From assembly GCF_000378425.1 (NCBI RefSeq), contig NZ_KB899822.1:36214-100213 (forward strand): DNA of 64,000 nucleotides, given 5' to 3'. The translations under genes were made by a program, and so were the position numbers. Below are positions 52,595-62,000 of this stretch, in pieces (positions within the stretch are counted from its first letter, which is position 1; every line of letters starts with the position of its first letter). Source of the stretch: Cohnella laeviribosi DSM 21336. Lineage in GTDB: Bacteria > Bacillota > Bacilli > Paenibacillales > Paenibacillaceae. Below the pieces are notes generated by a model that did no database searches, was not told the DNA's origin, and saw only the letters and a program-made list of their open reading frames with translations.

Positions 52595-52822
52595 TTATTG
52601 CAGGGCAAACATCCGCCAATAATTTCGGATTTCATCCAATTCCCCGCTGTGCCACAGACTTTTCCCGGCTGATGTTTCAAATTGCCACTGCCACTGGTTG
52701 ATGCGATCGCGGCGCACATACACGGTCACCGGATTTCCGTATTTGTCTTTCGTATTTAATCGAACGACATTGGGGCTGATCGGCATCGTTTCAATAAATA
52801 ACAGAAACTGGGACTGGCTCAT
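52595..52822 (-). CDS. small hypothetical protein
   Basis: A 75-residue protein with SPNVVRLNTKDKYGNPVTVYV and a Trp-rich centre (QWQWQFETSAGKSLW). The start at 52822 overlaps the end of the methyltransferase gene by 32 bp, with GAGGG upstream, so it is translationally coupled to it. Confidence 0.55.
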   Translation of the reverse strand: MSQSQFLLFIETMPISPNVVRLNTKDKYGNPVTVYVRRDRINQWQWQFETSAGKSLWHSGELDEIRNYWRMFALQ

Positions 52823-54038
52823 CGGGGCATCCCTCACTTCCCTTCACGGTTTTTATGGAATGTACAAAAGTCTCAATCCGGCTTTTCGCCATATCCGCAT
52901 ATTGGGGATTCAACTCAATCCCGATAAAAAAACGGCCGTGTTTTACGGCCGCAATCCCTAATGATCCGGAACCAAAAAAGGGATCCAATACGATCCCCCC
53001 TTCCGGACAACTTGCCAGCACACAGGGTTCGATCAATTCGACAGGGAATGTGGCAAAATGAGCCCCGCGAAACGGTTTGGCGGGAATGGTCCACACCGTT
53101 CGTTTGTTTCTCCCTTTCCGGTTCAGTCCCTGACCGGCATCCAACGCTTCAAGCGCTCCTCGCTTCCCCCGGATATTTGGTCTTGGCCGAAGGAACGAAT
53201 GGGCTGGTTGTCCCGGTGCCCCACTTGAATATTTATGGGAAAAGCCAACGGCACGCTGTTGTCGCTGATAGGATTCCGGTTTATGAGGTTCACGGATGGC
53301 ATCGGCATCGTAATAGTACTGCTTCGATTTGGACATCAAAAAGAAATATTCATGTGCCTTGGTTGGCCGATCTTTCACACTCTCCGGCATAACGTTCGGC
53401 TTCGACCAGATGACATCGGATCGGAGAAACCATCCATCCTGCTGAAGGGCAAAAGCAACTCTCCATGGGATACCAATCATGTCCTTCGGTTTGAGAACCG
53501 GATGTTTTCCATCCTGCGGGCGGGTTATACCCGGGCCGCCTATTTGCTGATGCGGACGGTTCAATGAGACGTGCGCACGAGCCGCCTGCCGTTCCGGGGA
53601 GGTTTGTCCGCTTCGTCCCTTGCCGCCCCAGTAACTGTCACCCAAGTTCAGCCACAACGTGCCGTCCGGGCGAAGCACCCGACGAATTTCCCGGAAAATG
53701 ATGATAAGATGCTGGACATACAATTCGGGTGTTGGTTCAAGACCCAATTCTCCGCGCCAAGCTCTGCATTTCAAGCACAGCTCCGATGCAGGAAACGTGG
53801 AAACGCTCCCCCCGTTTGTTACCTGCTTTCGGTCTGTTCTTGCGGGCTTCCCATCTTGCTTCTTTTCCGACAACTCTTCCCAGTGATGGATGCAATCCTT
53901 CTCTCCGCCCCAGATTTGCGGCTCAGTCCCGTAATGCCGCAATCCATAATACGGCGGAGAAGTGATACACGTATGAATGGAACCGCTTGGTAATTCCTTC
54001 AAGGCATCCATGCAATGCCGCTGAATAATCACATTCAC
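52791..54038 (-). CDS. DNA methyltransferase, beta-class (SPPY type, N4-C or N6-A)
   Basis: A 415-residue enzyme with catalytic motif IV TSPPYYG (SPPY, residues 27-30) near the N-terminus and the S-adenosylmethionine motif DPFFGSGSLGIAA near the C-terminus, the beta-class order. A cysteine pair (LCLKC) after motif IV may bind zinc. SPPY is shared by N4-cytosine and some N6-adenine enzymes. No restriction endonuclease is adjacent. The GTG at 54038 lacks a clear ribosome-binding site; an ATG nine codons in is possible. Confidence 0.85.
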   Translation of the reverse strand: MNVIIQRHCMDALKELPSGSIHTCITSPPYYGLRHYGTEPQIWGGEKDCIHHWEELSEKKQDGKPARTDRKQVTNGGSVSTFPASELCLKCRAWRGELGLEPTPELYVQHLIIIFREIRRVLRPDGTLWLNLGDSYWGGKGRSGQTSPERQAARAHVSLNRPHQQIGGPGITRPQDGKHPVLKPKDMIGIPWRVAFALQQDGWFLRSDVIWSKPNVMPESVKDRPTKAHEYFFLMSKSKQYYYDADAIREPHKPESYQRQQRAVGFSHKYSSGAPGQPAHSFLRPRPNIRGKRGALEALDAGQGLNRKGRNKRTVWTIPAKPFRGAHFATFPVELIEPCVLASCPEGGIVLDPFFGSGSLGIAAVKHGRFFIGIELNPQYADMAKSRIETFVHSIKTVKGSEGCPDEPVPVSVIY

Positions 54039-54128
54039 GAAAAAAGAGAAGTTCGACTGAACCTGCGCGCATTGACCATGTTCCAGTGTTGTTTCACCCT
54101 TTCCTTTGCCATATTTGTTTGATTCGAT

Positions 54129-54557
54129 TCAAATCGTGAAGGATTGACCGCACGTGAGCAATGCCGCGGCAGCAAGCGGGATGGCAAAAGAAATCTTCTT
54201 ATTTGCACCCCGTTGATGTTGAGTACAGGCAAATGCCAACCAAAGCAATGAGAACATGAAAGCCCATAAACACAAACTGGCAAATCGCGAAGGACCCAAG
54301 AGAGTTCCATATGCCATCATGAGCTTTACATCCCCGCCGCCCAACCATCCTTTCAGATAGGGAACAATCAACATGCTTGCGGATAAAAAACCTGTTAAAC
54401 TTTCCATCGTATTTCCATCTAAAACGTTCAGGAGGAATCCGCATAAGATCCCTCCCAGGCTCACTCCATTCGGTATGATTTGATCCTTTCCATCGTACCA
54501 AGCAGCTAACAATGCCATGGTGGTTACCAAACCAACGGACAATCCGGCGATCATCAT
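54129..54557 (-). CDS. prepilin peptidase, A24 / CpaA-TadV type
   Basis: A 142-residue membrane protease with about five helices. The two catalytic aspartates are D22 (WYDGKDQIIPNG) and D76 in GGGDVKLM, the GxGD motif. It lacks the N-methyltransferase domain of full-size PilD, as in Tad systems. It should process the Flp-like pilin and the pseudopilins encoded in this array. Its ATG overlaps the upstream stop as ATGA. It is embedded among DNA-modification and small genes instead of next to the pilin. Confidence 0.88.
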   Translation of the reverse strand: MMIAGLSVGLVTTMALLAAWYDGKDQIIPNGVSLGGILCGFLLNVLDGNTMESLTGFLSASMLIVPYLKGWLGGGDVKLMMAYGTLLGPSRFASLCLWAFMFSLLWLAFACTQHQRGANKKISFAIPLAAAALLTCGQSFTI

Positions 54558-54748
54558 TTCTTGTATACACGGAAACCTGTCGAACCCTTGTCAATACCAA
54601 GGCGATTATGGTGCATGAACAAAGCATAATCCACAAGCTTTTCGGCTTCCGCATAAGTGGATACCTCGATTGAACCGCGTTCACAAACTTGCTCTACCTT
54701 TTCCTCCAGCTCAGCATCGATATGCTCCCACTTGTGCCCATTCACCAT
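54554..54748 (-). CDS. small hypothetical protein coupled to the prepilin peptidase
   Basis: A 64-residue acidic protein (ELEEKVEQVCERGSIEVSTY; VDYALFMHHNRLGID). GGAGGTGA precedes the ATG. Its stop overlaps the peptidase start by 4 bp. No recognised motif. Confidence 0.6.
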   Translation of the reverse strand: MVNGHKWEHIDAELEEKVEQVCERGSIEVSTYAEAEKLVDYALFMHHNRLGIDKGSTGFRVYKK

Positions 54749-54822
54749 GTCTCACCTCCGAAGTACTTCGACTCCATCATGAACTTTCTATAGCTCCCGA
54801 TCCTTTCGCCTGCTCGTCCATG

Positions 54823-55134
54823 TTACACCCGATTGAGAATCGTCCGGGCCGTTTCGACATCGATCACGCAAACGTAGCGGGCATAGTTGTATCCCTGCGG
54901 ATCCACCGCCAGCACGCGCTTTTTGTCCGTAAGAATGAGCAGTGGACAGTCCTTATGCTCCCGCATGACATCCAGATCTTCAAGCCGAATCGCCGCATCC
55001 ATCTCCTGGGGAGTAACAAGAAAGATTGGAACATCCCGGTAAAGAATGTGTGAGGCATCTGGGTTTCCTTCATATCCCGGAATGCGATTGAACTTCCGCA
55101 ATTTCCCGAACACTTTCACGTCCATTTTCATCAT
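54823..55134 (-). CDS. hypothetical protein
   Basis: A 103-residue protein (KVFGKLRKFNRIPGYEGNP; GYNYARYVCVIDVETARTIL) with alternating beta/alpha character. The ATG at 55134 follows GGAGGG. Located between the D12 methyltransferase and the small gene before the peptidase. Function unknown. Confidence 0.6.
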   Translation of the reverse strand: MMKMDVKVFGKLRKFNRIPGYEGNPDASHILYRDVPIFLVTPQEMDAAIRLEDLDVMREHKDCPLLILTDKKRVLAVDPQGYNYARYVCVIDVETARTILNRV

Positions 55135-55162
55135 GCGTGGCCCTCCATCCGTACAACTGGAA

Positions 55163-55945
55163 TCAATCTGCCTCCTCTGGCGGGTAATTGGTAATGAACA
55201 GTTCCTTAACCGGCTGCCGGCCGCTTTGCTGTCTGCAAAGGGTATACCGGGTTTCCACTTCTTCGATATAAAACGGCTTATACCATTCCCGCACCACCGG
55301 ATGGTCGTTAATGCTGAGCAGAAACTTCCCTTTGATCCCGGCCAATAAATCCCGCAATTCAAGCTGGTGCTCTTTTGTGAATTTGTAAATGTATCCCGAA
55401 AGCTCGAAATAGGGAGGATCGCAATAAAAAAAAGTGTCCGGCGAATCGTACCGCGGGATCACTTCTTCAAAGGACCGGTTTTCAATGTACACACCGATCA
55501 GTCGTTCATGGGTCTCCCTGAATTTCTTTTTCACATCGCTCATATTGTAGGCGGGTCTTGTCCGGGAGTATCCCCAGTCGTCACAATCGTTGTATTTGCC
55601 CCCGAAGTGGGAATAGATCCGGTAGTAGAAGTCATAGGCGCGCGTCACAGGGTCCCGTTCCTCGTTCCTTCGCGCCATGATCCGTTGAAATTCATCGCGG
55701 GCGTACAAGGCCCATTCAAACCTTTGCGCCAACTCCTCCCAATTTTCCTGGATCACGCGAAAAAAATTTACCAGCTCCGAGTTAATATCGGCAAACACCT
55801 CGACTTTTGACCGTTCCTTTCCGAACAACACCCAGCCGGCGCCTCCAAAAACTTCCACATAGCACGTGTGAGGAGGAAAACGACGGATAATTTCTTTTCG
55901 CAAGCGGGATTTCCCCCCTTGCCAACGAATCGGGCTTTTGAGCAT
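55163..55945 (-). CDS. D12-class adenine-specific DNA methyltransferase
   Basis: A 260-residue Dam-like N6-adenine methyltransferase (alpha class). The SAM-binding motif is YVEVFGGAGWVLF (29-41), preceded by the N-terminal IRWQGGKSRL motif, and catalytic motif IV is FYCDPPYF (DPPY 176-179). Size is normal. AAAGGAGGA precedes the ATG. No cognate nuclease is nearby, so it is either an orphan or an anti-restriction modification enzyme as on phages and integrative elements. Confidence 0.92.
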   Translation of the reverse strand: MLKSPIRWQGGKSRLRKEIIRRFPPHTCYVEVFGGAGWVLFGKERSKVEVFADINSELVNFFRVIQENWEELAQRFEWALYARDEFQRIMARRNEERDPVTRAYDFYYRIYSHFGGKYNDCDDWGYSRTRPAYNMSDVKKKFRETHERLIGVYIENRSFEEVIPRYDSPDTFFYCDPPYFELSGYIYKFTKEHQLELRDLLAGIKGKFLLSINDHPVVREWYKPFYIEEVETRYTLCRQQSGRQPVKELFITNYPPEEAD

Positions 55946-55962
55946 ACCGATTCCTCCTTTGC

Positions 55963-56304
55963 TCAGACGCTGTTTCTCTCGATGGAAGGATGGCTGCTGC
56001 CATTCTCCGTTTCTTGCGACAAAAAAGTTCGCAATGTCTTTCCCCGGTAAAAAATGCGATCATCCGGTACACTCAGGTTACTCGCATATTGAAAAACTTT
56101 GTCCAAAATGCTTTCCCATTGGGGGCTGTGTCCCAAAAAATAAACTTCTTTCCCCGGTACAACCCCTACGAGATAAAACTCACCCTGTTCTTTGATATAG
56201 AGCTGTAAATCCATGGCACATCCGACGCTTTCTTTTAGGATGTTATTTTCACACCCTTGGAGAGTGAACGAAATGAAAGCGGTCCGTCCTTCTTGGATCA
56301 TCAT
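55963..56304 (-). CDS. hypothetical protein
   Basis: A protein of up to 113 residues with LYIKEQGEFYLVGVVPGKEV and FLGHSPQWESILDKVFQYA. Start uncertain: the ATG at 56304 and an internal ATG at 56214 both lack strong ribosome-binding sites. It lies between two methyltransferase genes in the same direction. No motif recognised. Confidence 0.5.
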   Translation of the reverse strand: MMIQEGRTAFISFTLQGCENNILKESVGCAMDLQLYIKEQGEFYLVGVVPGKEVYFLGHSPQWESILDKVFQYASNLSVPDDRIFYRGKTLRTFLSQETENGSSHPSIERNSV

Positions 56305-56379
56305 GCAGCAGCAACCGGATCATCTCCCCGTCATCATCGAAGATGATCCGGACTTTTCAGGAGTAAAATCATAGGCTGT

Positions 56380-57531
56380 TTAACTGTTCAGCGCATTCGA
56401 TATACTTTTCGCCAGCAGATACGCCAGCCTTGGAGGGACCGCATTGCCCACCTGCCGGTACTGGGCCGTCACACTTCCCGTAAATACATAGGAGTCAGGA
56501 AAACTTTGAATCCGGGCGCATTCCCGTACGGTAAAGCGTCTTGGTTTCTGCACGGCCAACGGACCCGAATCCGGGTTGTTCCTTTCTTGCACGGTTCCCA
56601 TGTAACCTGGATGGATTCCGTTCGTTCGGGCATGAGCCGTAATCGTGTGACAAGGGCGTTTCCAACTGGTCTGGCGATTGGCTTGACGAAATGCACCGTC
56701 TAATTTGACGTTGTCAAATAAATGACCGTAATGATTGAATATTCCCCCCGGATGCGCCAAGTCAACATCTTTGGCCAAATGTGCCGTGATCGTTTTGCAT
56801 GGCTGGTCCCAGGACATGACCTTGCAATCAAATATTGCGGCTCCCTTGCCATTCTTCCGGATCCTGTGCTTCATCGAAGGAGGCATCGGGTTATGCAGCA
56901 CATGATTGGGCAGAGCCGCGGGCTCCTCCAAAGGGTCGGGCAAATCCCCAATGGCATCCTGCAATACAGGTCTGCTTGGATCTTCCTCCGGCCACTGAAA
57001 GTTAACGTTTAAATCTTCGCGAAATCCGATGATAAACACCCGCTCTCTTACTTGCGCAACACCGTAGTTCCAGGCATTCAACAGCTTCCAGTGCAAGCGG
57101 AATCCGGCGCGTGCAAGCAAAGTCAGGATGGATTCGAAATGGATACGTTGTTTTTGGTACAACAACCCTTTCACATTCTCCATCAAGAAAAACCTGGGCT
57201 GGATTTCCTTTAAGATTCGGGCGTATTCGTAGGGCAACTGATTTCTCGGATCGCCCGGATCATGTTTTCCGGCAATGCTAAACCCTTGGCATGGCGGCCC
57301 GCCCAGCAAACCGGTGATGGATTTGCCTCCAGCCAAATCCATTAACGTATTCCCATCCAGTTCCGCCACGTTGGCGCGAAGAACACCAGCTACGGGATGA
57401 TTCTGTTGAAAAGTCCGAAGAGCGGAAACGTCCAAATCCACGCCAAGCGCAATATGAAAACCGGCCCATGCAAACCCGAGGGAAAGCCCTCCTGCCCCGC
57501 AAAACAAATCAATGCAGGTACCGTAATCCAT
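56380..57531 (-). CDS. DNA (cytosine-5) methyltransferase
   Basis: A 383-residue C5 methyltransferase with the motifs in order: I DLFCGAGGLSLGF (8-20), IV GGPPCQGFS with catalytic Cys81, VI FLMENVKGL, VIII VRERVFIIGFR, a target-recognition region, IX RECARIQSFPDSY and X QVGNAVPPRL. It is complete and should be active. AAAGGAATGGGG precedes the ATG. No restriction gene follows. It is the third DNA methyltransferase within 5 kb. Confidence 0.95.
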   Translation of the reverse strand: MDYGTCIDLFCGAGGLSLGFAWAGFHIALGVDLDVSALRTFQQNHPVAGVLRANVAELDGNTLMDLAGGKSITGLLGGPPCQGFSIAGKHDPGDPRNQLPYEYARILKEIQPRFFLMENVKGLLYQKQRIHFESILTLLARAGFRLHWKLLNAWNYGVAQVRERVFIIGFREDLNVNFQWPEEDPSRPVLQDAIGDLPDPLEEPAALPNHVLHNPMPPSMKHRIRKNGKGAAIFDCKVMSWDQPCKTITAHLAKDVDLAHPGGIFNHYGHLFDNVKLDGAFRQANRQTSWKRPCHTITAHARTNGIHPGYMGTVQERNNPDSGPLAVQKPRRFTVRECARIQSFPDSYVFTGSVTAQYRQVGNAVPPRLAYLLAKSISNALNS

Positions 57532-57568
57532 TTCCCCATTCCTTTCTCCATTTTCTGGGAGGAACGGG

Positions 57569-57844
57569 TTAATACTCCCTCGGCAACAAAGCCGTGGCTA
57601 CGAGATAATCGCCGTAGTTATCGAAAATCACCCATATTTTTTCAGGCAAATGAAGATTCACGGTGTCCAGGATTTTGTCGTTGCCATCGGTAATTTCTAC
57701 CCGTCCATTTTTCGGTTGGAAGGATATGAACCAGGACTTTTCTTTATTGGCGATCGCTTTGTCAAACAACGTCCGTAACACATGAGGGGGCAAATCCAGC
57801 CTTTCAACGCCCCTTGTCATCACCGTTTGAATCGGCTTTCCCAT
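57569..57844 (-). CDS. hypothetical protein
   Basis: A 91-residue protein (LDLPPHVLRTLFDKAIANKEK; WVIFDNYGDYLVATALLP). GAGGAGG lies just before the ATG at 57844. It precedes the C5 methyltransferase gene by 38 bp and is probably cotranscribed. Function unknown. Confidence 0.6.
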   Translation of the reverse strand: MGKPIQTVMTRGVERLDLPPHVLRTLFDKAIANKEKSWFISFQPKNGRVEITDGNDKILDTVNLHLPEKIWVIFDNYGDYLVATALLPREY

Positions 57845-57879
57845 ATGGATCCTCCTCATTTCCAAAATTCAAATGGCAT

Positions 57880-57906
57880 AAAAAAACGACTTCGTTTCCG
57901 AAGTCG
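57880..57906 (-). terminator. strong terminator inside the array
   Basis: On the minus strand CGACTTCG-gaaa-CGAAGTCG is a perfect 8-bp stem with a GNRA-type loop, followed by seven T residues. It ends transcription after the small gene at 57933 and divides the pilin/adhesin part from the methyltransferase part. Confidence 0.85.
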
Positions 57907-57932
57907 ACACGCCCTTATCATGCTGCCTATGT

Positions 57933-58145
57933 CTAACACAAAAAATCATAAGAACTCGTTTTCCTGAACTTGCGGTAGAAATCTTCCGGGTCCGGGCCAT
58001 TCAGTTTGACGGTTAAGTACCCCTTTTCGGCCAACGGGTCGACCATGCGTTCCAGCACGATACCACCGCACTTCACCACGTCCGAAGCATACGCATCCAG
58101 ATCTCCGTTGTGCTCACATTCCCGAAAACGCAACGTCACTCTCAT
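57933..58145 (-). CDS. small hypothetical protein, paralogue of the gene at 32826
   Basis: A 70-residue protein starting MRVTLRFRECEHNGDLDAY. Its E-C-(E/D)-H-x-G-D-L-D-x-Y-A block matches the protein at 32826-33050, 25 kb away. GGTGGAG precedes the ATG. A strong terminator follows. Function unknown. Confidence 0.62.
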   Translation of the reverse strand: MRVTLRFRECEHNGDLDAYASDVVKCGGIVLERMVDPLAEKGYLTVKLNGPDPEDFYRKFRKTSSYDFLC

Positions 58146-58175
58146 GAGTCTCCACCACCAATTCAATCTTTCAGG

Positions 58176-58436
58176 TCATTTCCGGATAACCGGCCGATCC
58201 TGGGAAAGAAGGTTGAATAATCCATCGTAGAGCATCTTGATGAGATCCTGATGCATGATCCATGGTTCAACAACCGTCCTGCCCGTTTTCATGTCGATGA
58301 TCCGGAATAGGACCGATTGCGGATTGGACGGAAGCCATTTCATTTGGACGGAAAGCGTTGATTTGCTTCCTTTCTTCCCAACCTCCACCCAACCATCTTT
58401 CAGCGAAGAGGCCGCTTGCTTTTTCCTCCACAACAT
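58176..58436 (-). CDS. small hypothetical protein
   Basis: An 86-residue basic protein (WVEVGKKGSKSTLSVQMKWL; DLIKMLYDGLFNLLSQD). I choose the ATG at 58436 with AAGAGG upstream; longer starts at 58439 or 58463 are possible. No motif recognised. Confidence 0.5.
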   Translation of the reverse strand: MLWRKKQAASSLKDGWVEVGKKGSKSTLSVQMKWLPSNPQSVLFRIIDMKTGRTVVEPWIMHQDLIKMLYDGLFNLLSQDRPVIRK

Positions 58437-58581
58437 CATGGTTCCTCTTCCCTTTCTGGCCATCACGCGGAATTGCGTCAATCGCCACAGAACTCATTTT
58501 GTTTCCAGCGCTTCTTTTTCTAACCTTTTCTCTCCTTAAGAAAAAACTTGGTGCCAATTGATCTGTATCATGTTGGAAGCA

Positions 58582-59088
58582 TTATGGATCTTCATCCCAC
58601 AGACCGATTCCTTCCTGAGCACCCTCAGATGCGTCCTGGCCTTCCACAACACGATCGCGTTTGTCAAAAGTTCTTCTCGCTTCGACGGGGACGGACACGT
58701 TCCACCCGAAGAGGGAAAAGGCGCGAAAGCGAACGGCCGAACGGAAGACAAGGCTTCCGCGACCGTTCCCGACCGTAGTGACGGAACCGCTCCATTGTTC
58801 GGGATCGAGCCGGTTGTTTTCCATCCATTCGCTCACTTGTAAGGAAAGACGTCCATCGAATCCGCTCTCCTGAATCTCCCGCATCGCCAGATCGGCCACA
58901 TGCTGAATCGAAAATGCGGCGACGATCCAGCGCATGAAATCAAATCCGATCAACAGGAAGAAAAGGAGAAAGGGAAGCAGGATGACAAACTCCAGGCTTG
59001 CTGATCCTCTCCTGTCTTGAAAGAAAGCACGAAGGGATAGCCCCTCTTTTGAAAATCTGCCCCTGTTCTTACGGAATCGTGACCGCAT
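58582..59088 (-). CDS. TadE-like pseudopilin
   Basis: A 168-residue protein whose N-terminus has the TadE signature: RRGSASLEFVILLPFLLFFLLIGFDFMRW preceded by a basic stretch, with the Glu at the processing-site position before the hydrophobic helix. The rest is an extracytoplasmic domain with a charged tail. TadE is processed by the prepilin peptidase and is needed for Flp pilus assembly. Its start overlaps the adhesin gene's end by 20 bp, coupling the two. Confidence 0.82.
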   Translation of the reverse strand: MRSRFRKNRGRFSKEGLSLRAFFQDRRGSASLEFVILLPFLLFFLLIGFDFMRWIVAAFSIQHVADLAMREIQESGFDGRLSLQVSEWMENNRLDPEQWSGSVTTVGNGRGSLVFRSAVRFRAFSLFGWNVSVPVEARRTFDKRDRVVEGQDASEGAQEGIGLWDEDP

Positions 59089-62000
59089 TGGATTTCACCA
59101 TCGCCGAGTTTCCGCCCGGATACCGGGCGATCACTTCATACACGTATGTGCTTCCCGGCTTCACCGACGTGTCGGAAAACAACGTGCCGTTTGTTCCGTC
59201 GACCCTTCCCATCAGCGTGCTGATCGCTTGTCCCGATTCTTTCCGATAAATCAAATATTCCTTTGCCGCTTTGGGCACGTCCCAAGTAAGCAATACGGAG
59301 CGGTCATCGTCGACGGTTGCCCGGACATGCTCGGGATCGAACACGGCAGCGGGGTCTATGCCATCGGGCGGTTGAACCGTGATGGGAGCCGCCTCAAATT
59401 TGGGGGTTAACGTGCTCCCATAGGTGAAGCGATACTGGGCTTGAACCGCGTACGTGTACGTTTTGCCCAGCCGCGGCGTGCTGTCGACCCATTGCAGACG
59501 ATCCCCGGTCAAAACCGCGATCAGCTTTTGGTACAGCGTGCCCGCTTCCTGGCGGTAGACAAAATAGTGGGCCGGTGCTCCCTCTGCCGCTCTCCAGGAA
59601 ACGCGGACACTCTCTCCGAGTTGCTCCACGAATACAAAATCACCCACGTAGTCTTTCGGATCGGCATCCGGAGGACCCCAACCGGCTGGTGCGGATGCCG
59701 TGACCCGAACCGGCAGTGACGCCGCTTTTTCGGATTCTTTTCCGTTTTTCCAGGCGGACACGAAGTAGGTGTAGCTGTGATCCGGGCGCACCGTTTGATC
59801 GGTAAAGCGGGTTTCCGGCGTGATGCGGGAAGCAAGCAGCAAGACCGGACCGCTGTCTGTCTGCCGGTAAAGATTATACGCATCCGCCCCGTCTGCTGGA
59901 GGTTGCCAGGAAACGACCACTTGCCAGTCATCGTTCCGTTCAGCATGGACGTTCACCGGCGGCATCGGAGCCAACGCCGGTACCGCCACCGAAATGGGTA
60001 CGGAAGCCGCTTGTCTTCCCTCGCTTTCCGCAATCACCCGGTATTGGTAACGATGCCCCGGTTGGACACCGCGATCCGTCCAGATCAACGTCTCTTCCGT
60101 CGTTGCGGATGATTGTTGAATTTCCTGCCAATCACCGGACTCGCGGCGTTCCAAACGGTAGGTTCGGGCTCCTTTCACCGTTGAGCTTTCCAGGCGTACT
60201 TCGTCAGTGGACGCATGAAGGATCCGCACGATGGGATTGTCGGAGAACGATCCCGCCGGACCAACCGGTCCGCTCCGATCCGATTCGGTTCCATCCCGGT
60301 CGACCGCCGTGACGTAATATTTCACCGGCAGACCCACTTCCAGGGATATGGAATCAACATAACGGGTCGTGCCCGCCGGAAGGCTTGCAATTTCTTTCGC
60401 TTCCTCACCGGGCATTTGCCGGTACAGTTTGTACGTGACCGGGAGTACGTTTCCCGCTTCCTCCCATTGAATGACCTGCGATGAGCCCCATTTGCTGAAA
60501 CGGACAGGATCCGGTTTCAGCGGCTTCGCGGGCAACAACGTGACATTCGCTTCGGCAAAGGGGGAGAGATTTCCCTGATCATCGGCGGCAATCACGCGGA
60601 CCGAGTAACGATGATTGGGTTCCGGTCTGAATTCCGCCTGTTTTACGCCAGCCGGAATGTTTCCCGCTTCCAGCCATTCGGCCTCCTTTTCATCCGCGTT
60701 CCGCAGATACAGGTGGATCGTCTCCAAACCTTCGTCCTCCGGTTCGTTCCACGTTACCCGGATCGTGCCGCTCGCCTTGTCCGCATGTACGGCAAGATCG
60801 CGAACCGCTGCCGGTGGAATCGTGTCCGCCGCTGTGCGAAACGCCTGCCGGACGCCGGCCGATCGATTGCCGCTCTCATCGATGGTCTGGAGCTGGACGA
60901 TCATCTCCGTACCTGGTGAAGTATGCAAAAAGGTGGCCCGCTCTACGCCTTTTTCCACCCGGATCGGTTCTCCGAAAGGAGTGCCGTCCGGCCGCAACAG
61001 GCGAAGTTCCACAAACCGCAGGTCCTCATCGCCGGGGTCCCGCCACCTCACTTCCACGGAGCGTCCTTCATAACCGGATGTGATGCCGACCTCCGCCACT
61101 TCATCCGGCGGGACGGTATCCCGCGGCGTGACCATCACTTGGGTCAACCCGGCAGAAGCATAACCGGCCGTATTGATCGTTCGGATCCGTAACGTATAGG
61201 ACGTTTCAGGGGTCAATCCGGAAAAGGTTCGGGTCCTGATCCCCTTGTCCACCCGGATTGGAGTACCGGTCCCCCCGGTTGGCGCAAACGTCATTTCCAC
61301 ATGATCGAAAAAGACGTCCGCCGGGTCCGTCCAAGTGACCGTGATGGAGCGCCCGTCCGGAGTCGCTGTCCACTCAAGACCGGTGACTTCCTGCGGCGCA
61401 ACCACTTGGATGCTCTTCTGAACCGTATTGTTGTCTTCCCGCGCTTCCGGGATTTGATTGGCCGCATCCGCCACGACTTGGAACGTGTTCGGTCCAGCCG
61501 GTTGCGCCGGAAGATTCGGAATATCAAAGGTGGTCGTATTGCCAGGCTCCAACCGTTCGATCGTTTGTTGCGCGATCACGGTTCCGTTTTGCAGCACATC
61601 GACGCGGAAGGCTCCGGCAGCGCCCTGACCTTGGTTGGTCACCCCAATCCGGACGGTCAAGCTCCCGCCCTGGGGAACCATATCCGGGAAAATGGAAAGG
61701 GAGGGGGTCAAATCCACCCGGTGCAATACCTGAACCGTTCCCGAGATTTCGTTGTTGGTTTCACTCGCTTCCGCAATTTGCCCGCCGGAATCCACCACGG
61801 CTTTCAGCGTGTGATTGCCCGGGCCCGCAGCCTGGAACGAAAACGAGACTTCCGTGCTGGCACCGGGAGATAGGCCGGTCACCGTCTGCTGGCCGATCAG
61901 GCGGCTTTCGTCATACAACGAGACGTTAAAACTTCCAGCCGGCTGTTCCCCCTCGTTTTTCACCTGTACTTTTGCCACCACGGGGGCCTGCTCCAGCACC

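Noticed and set aside
52791..57531. A complete restriction-modification system
   Set aside because: Three methyltransferases are clear, but none of the neighbouring small proteins shows a nuclease motif or the size expected of a cognate endonuclease.
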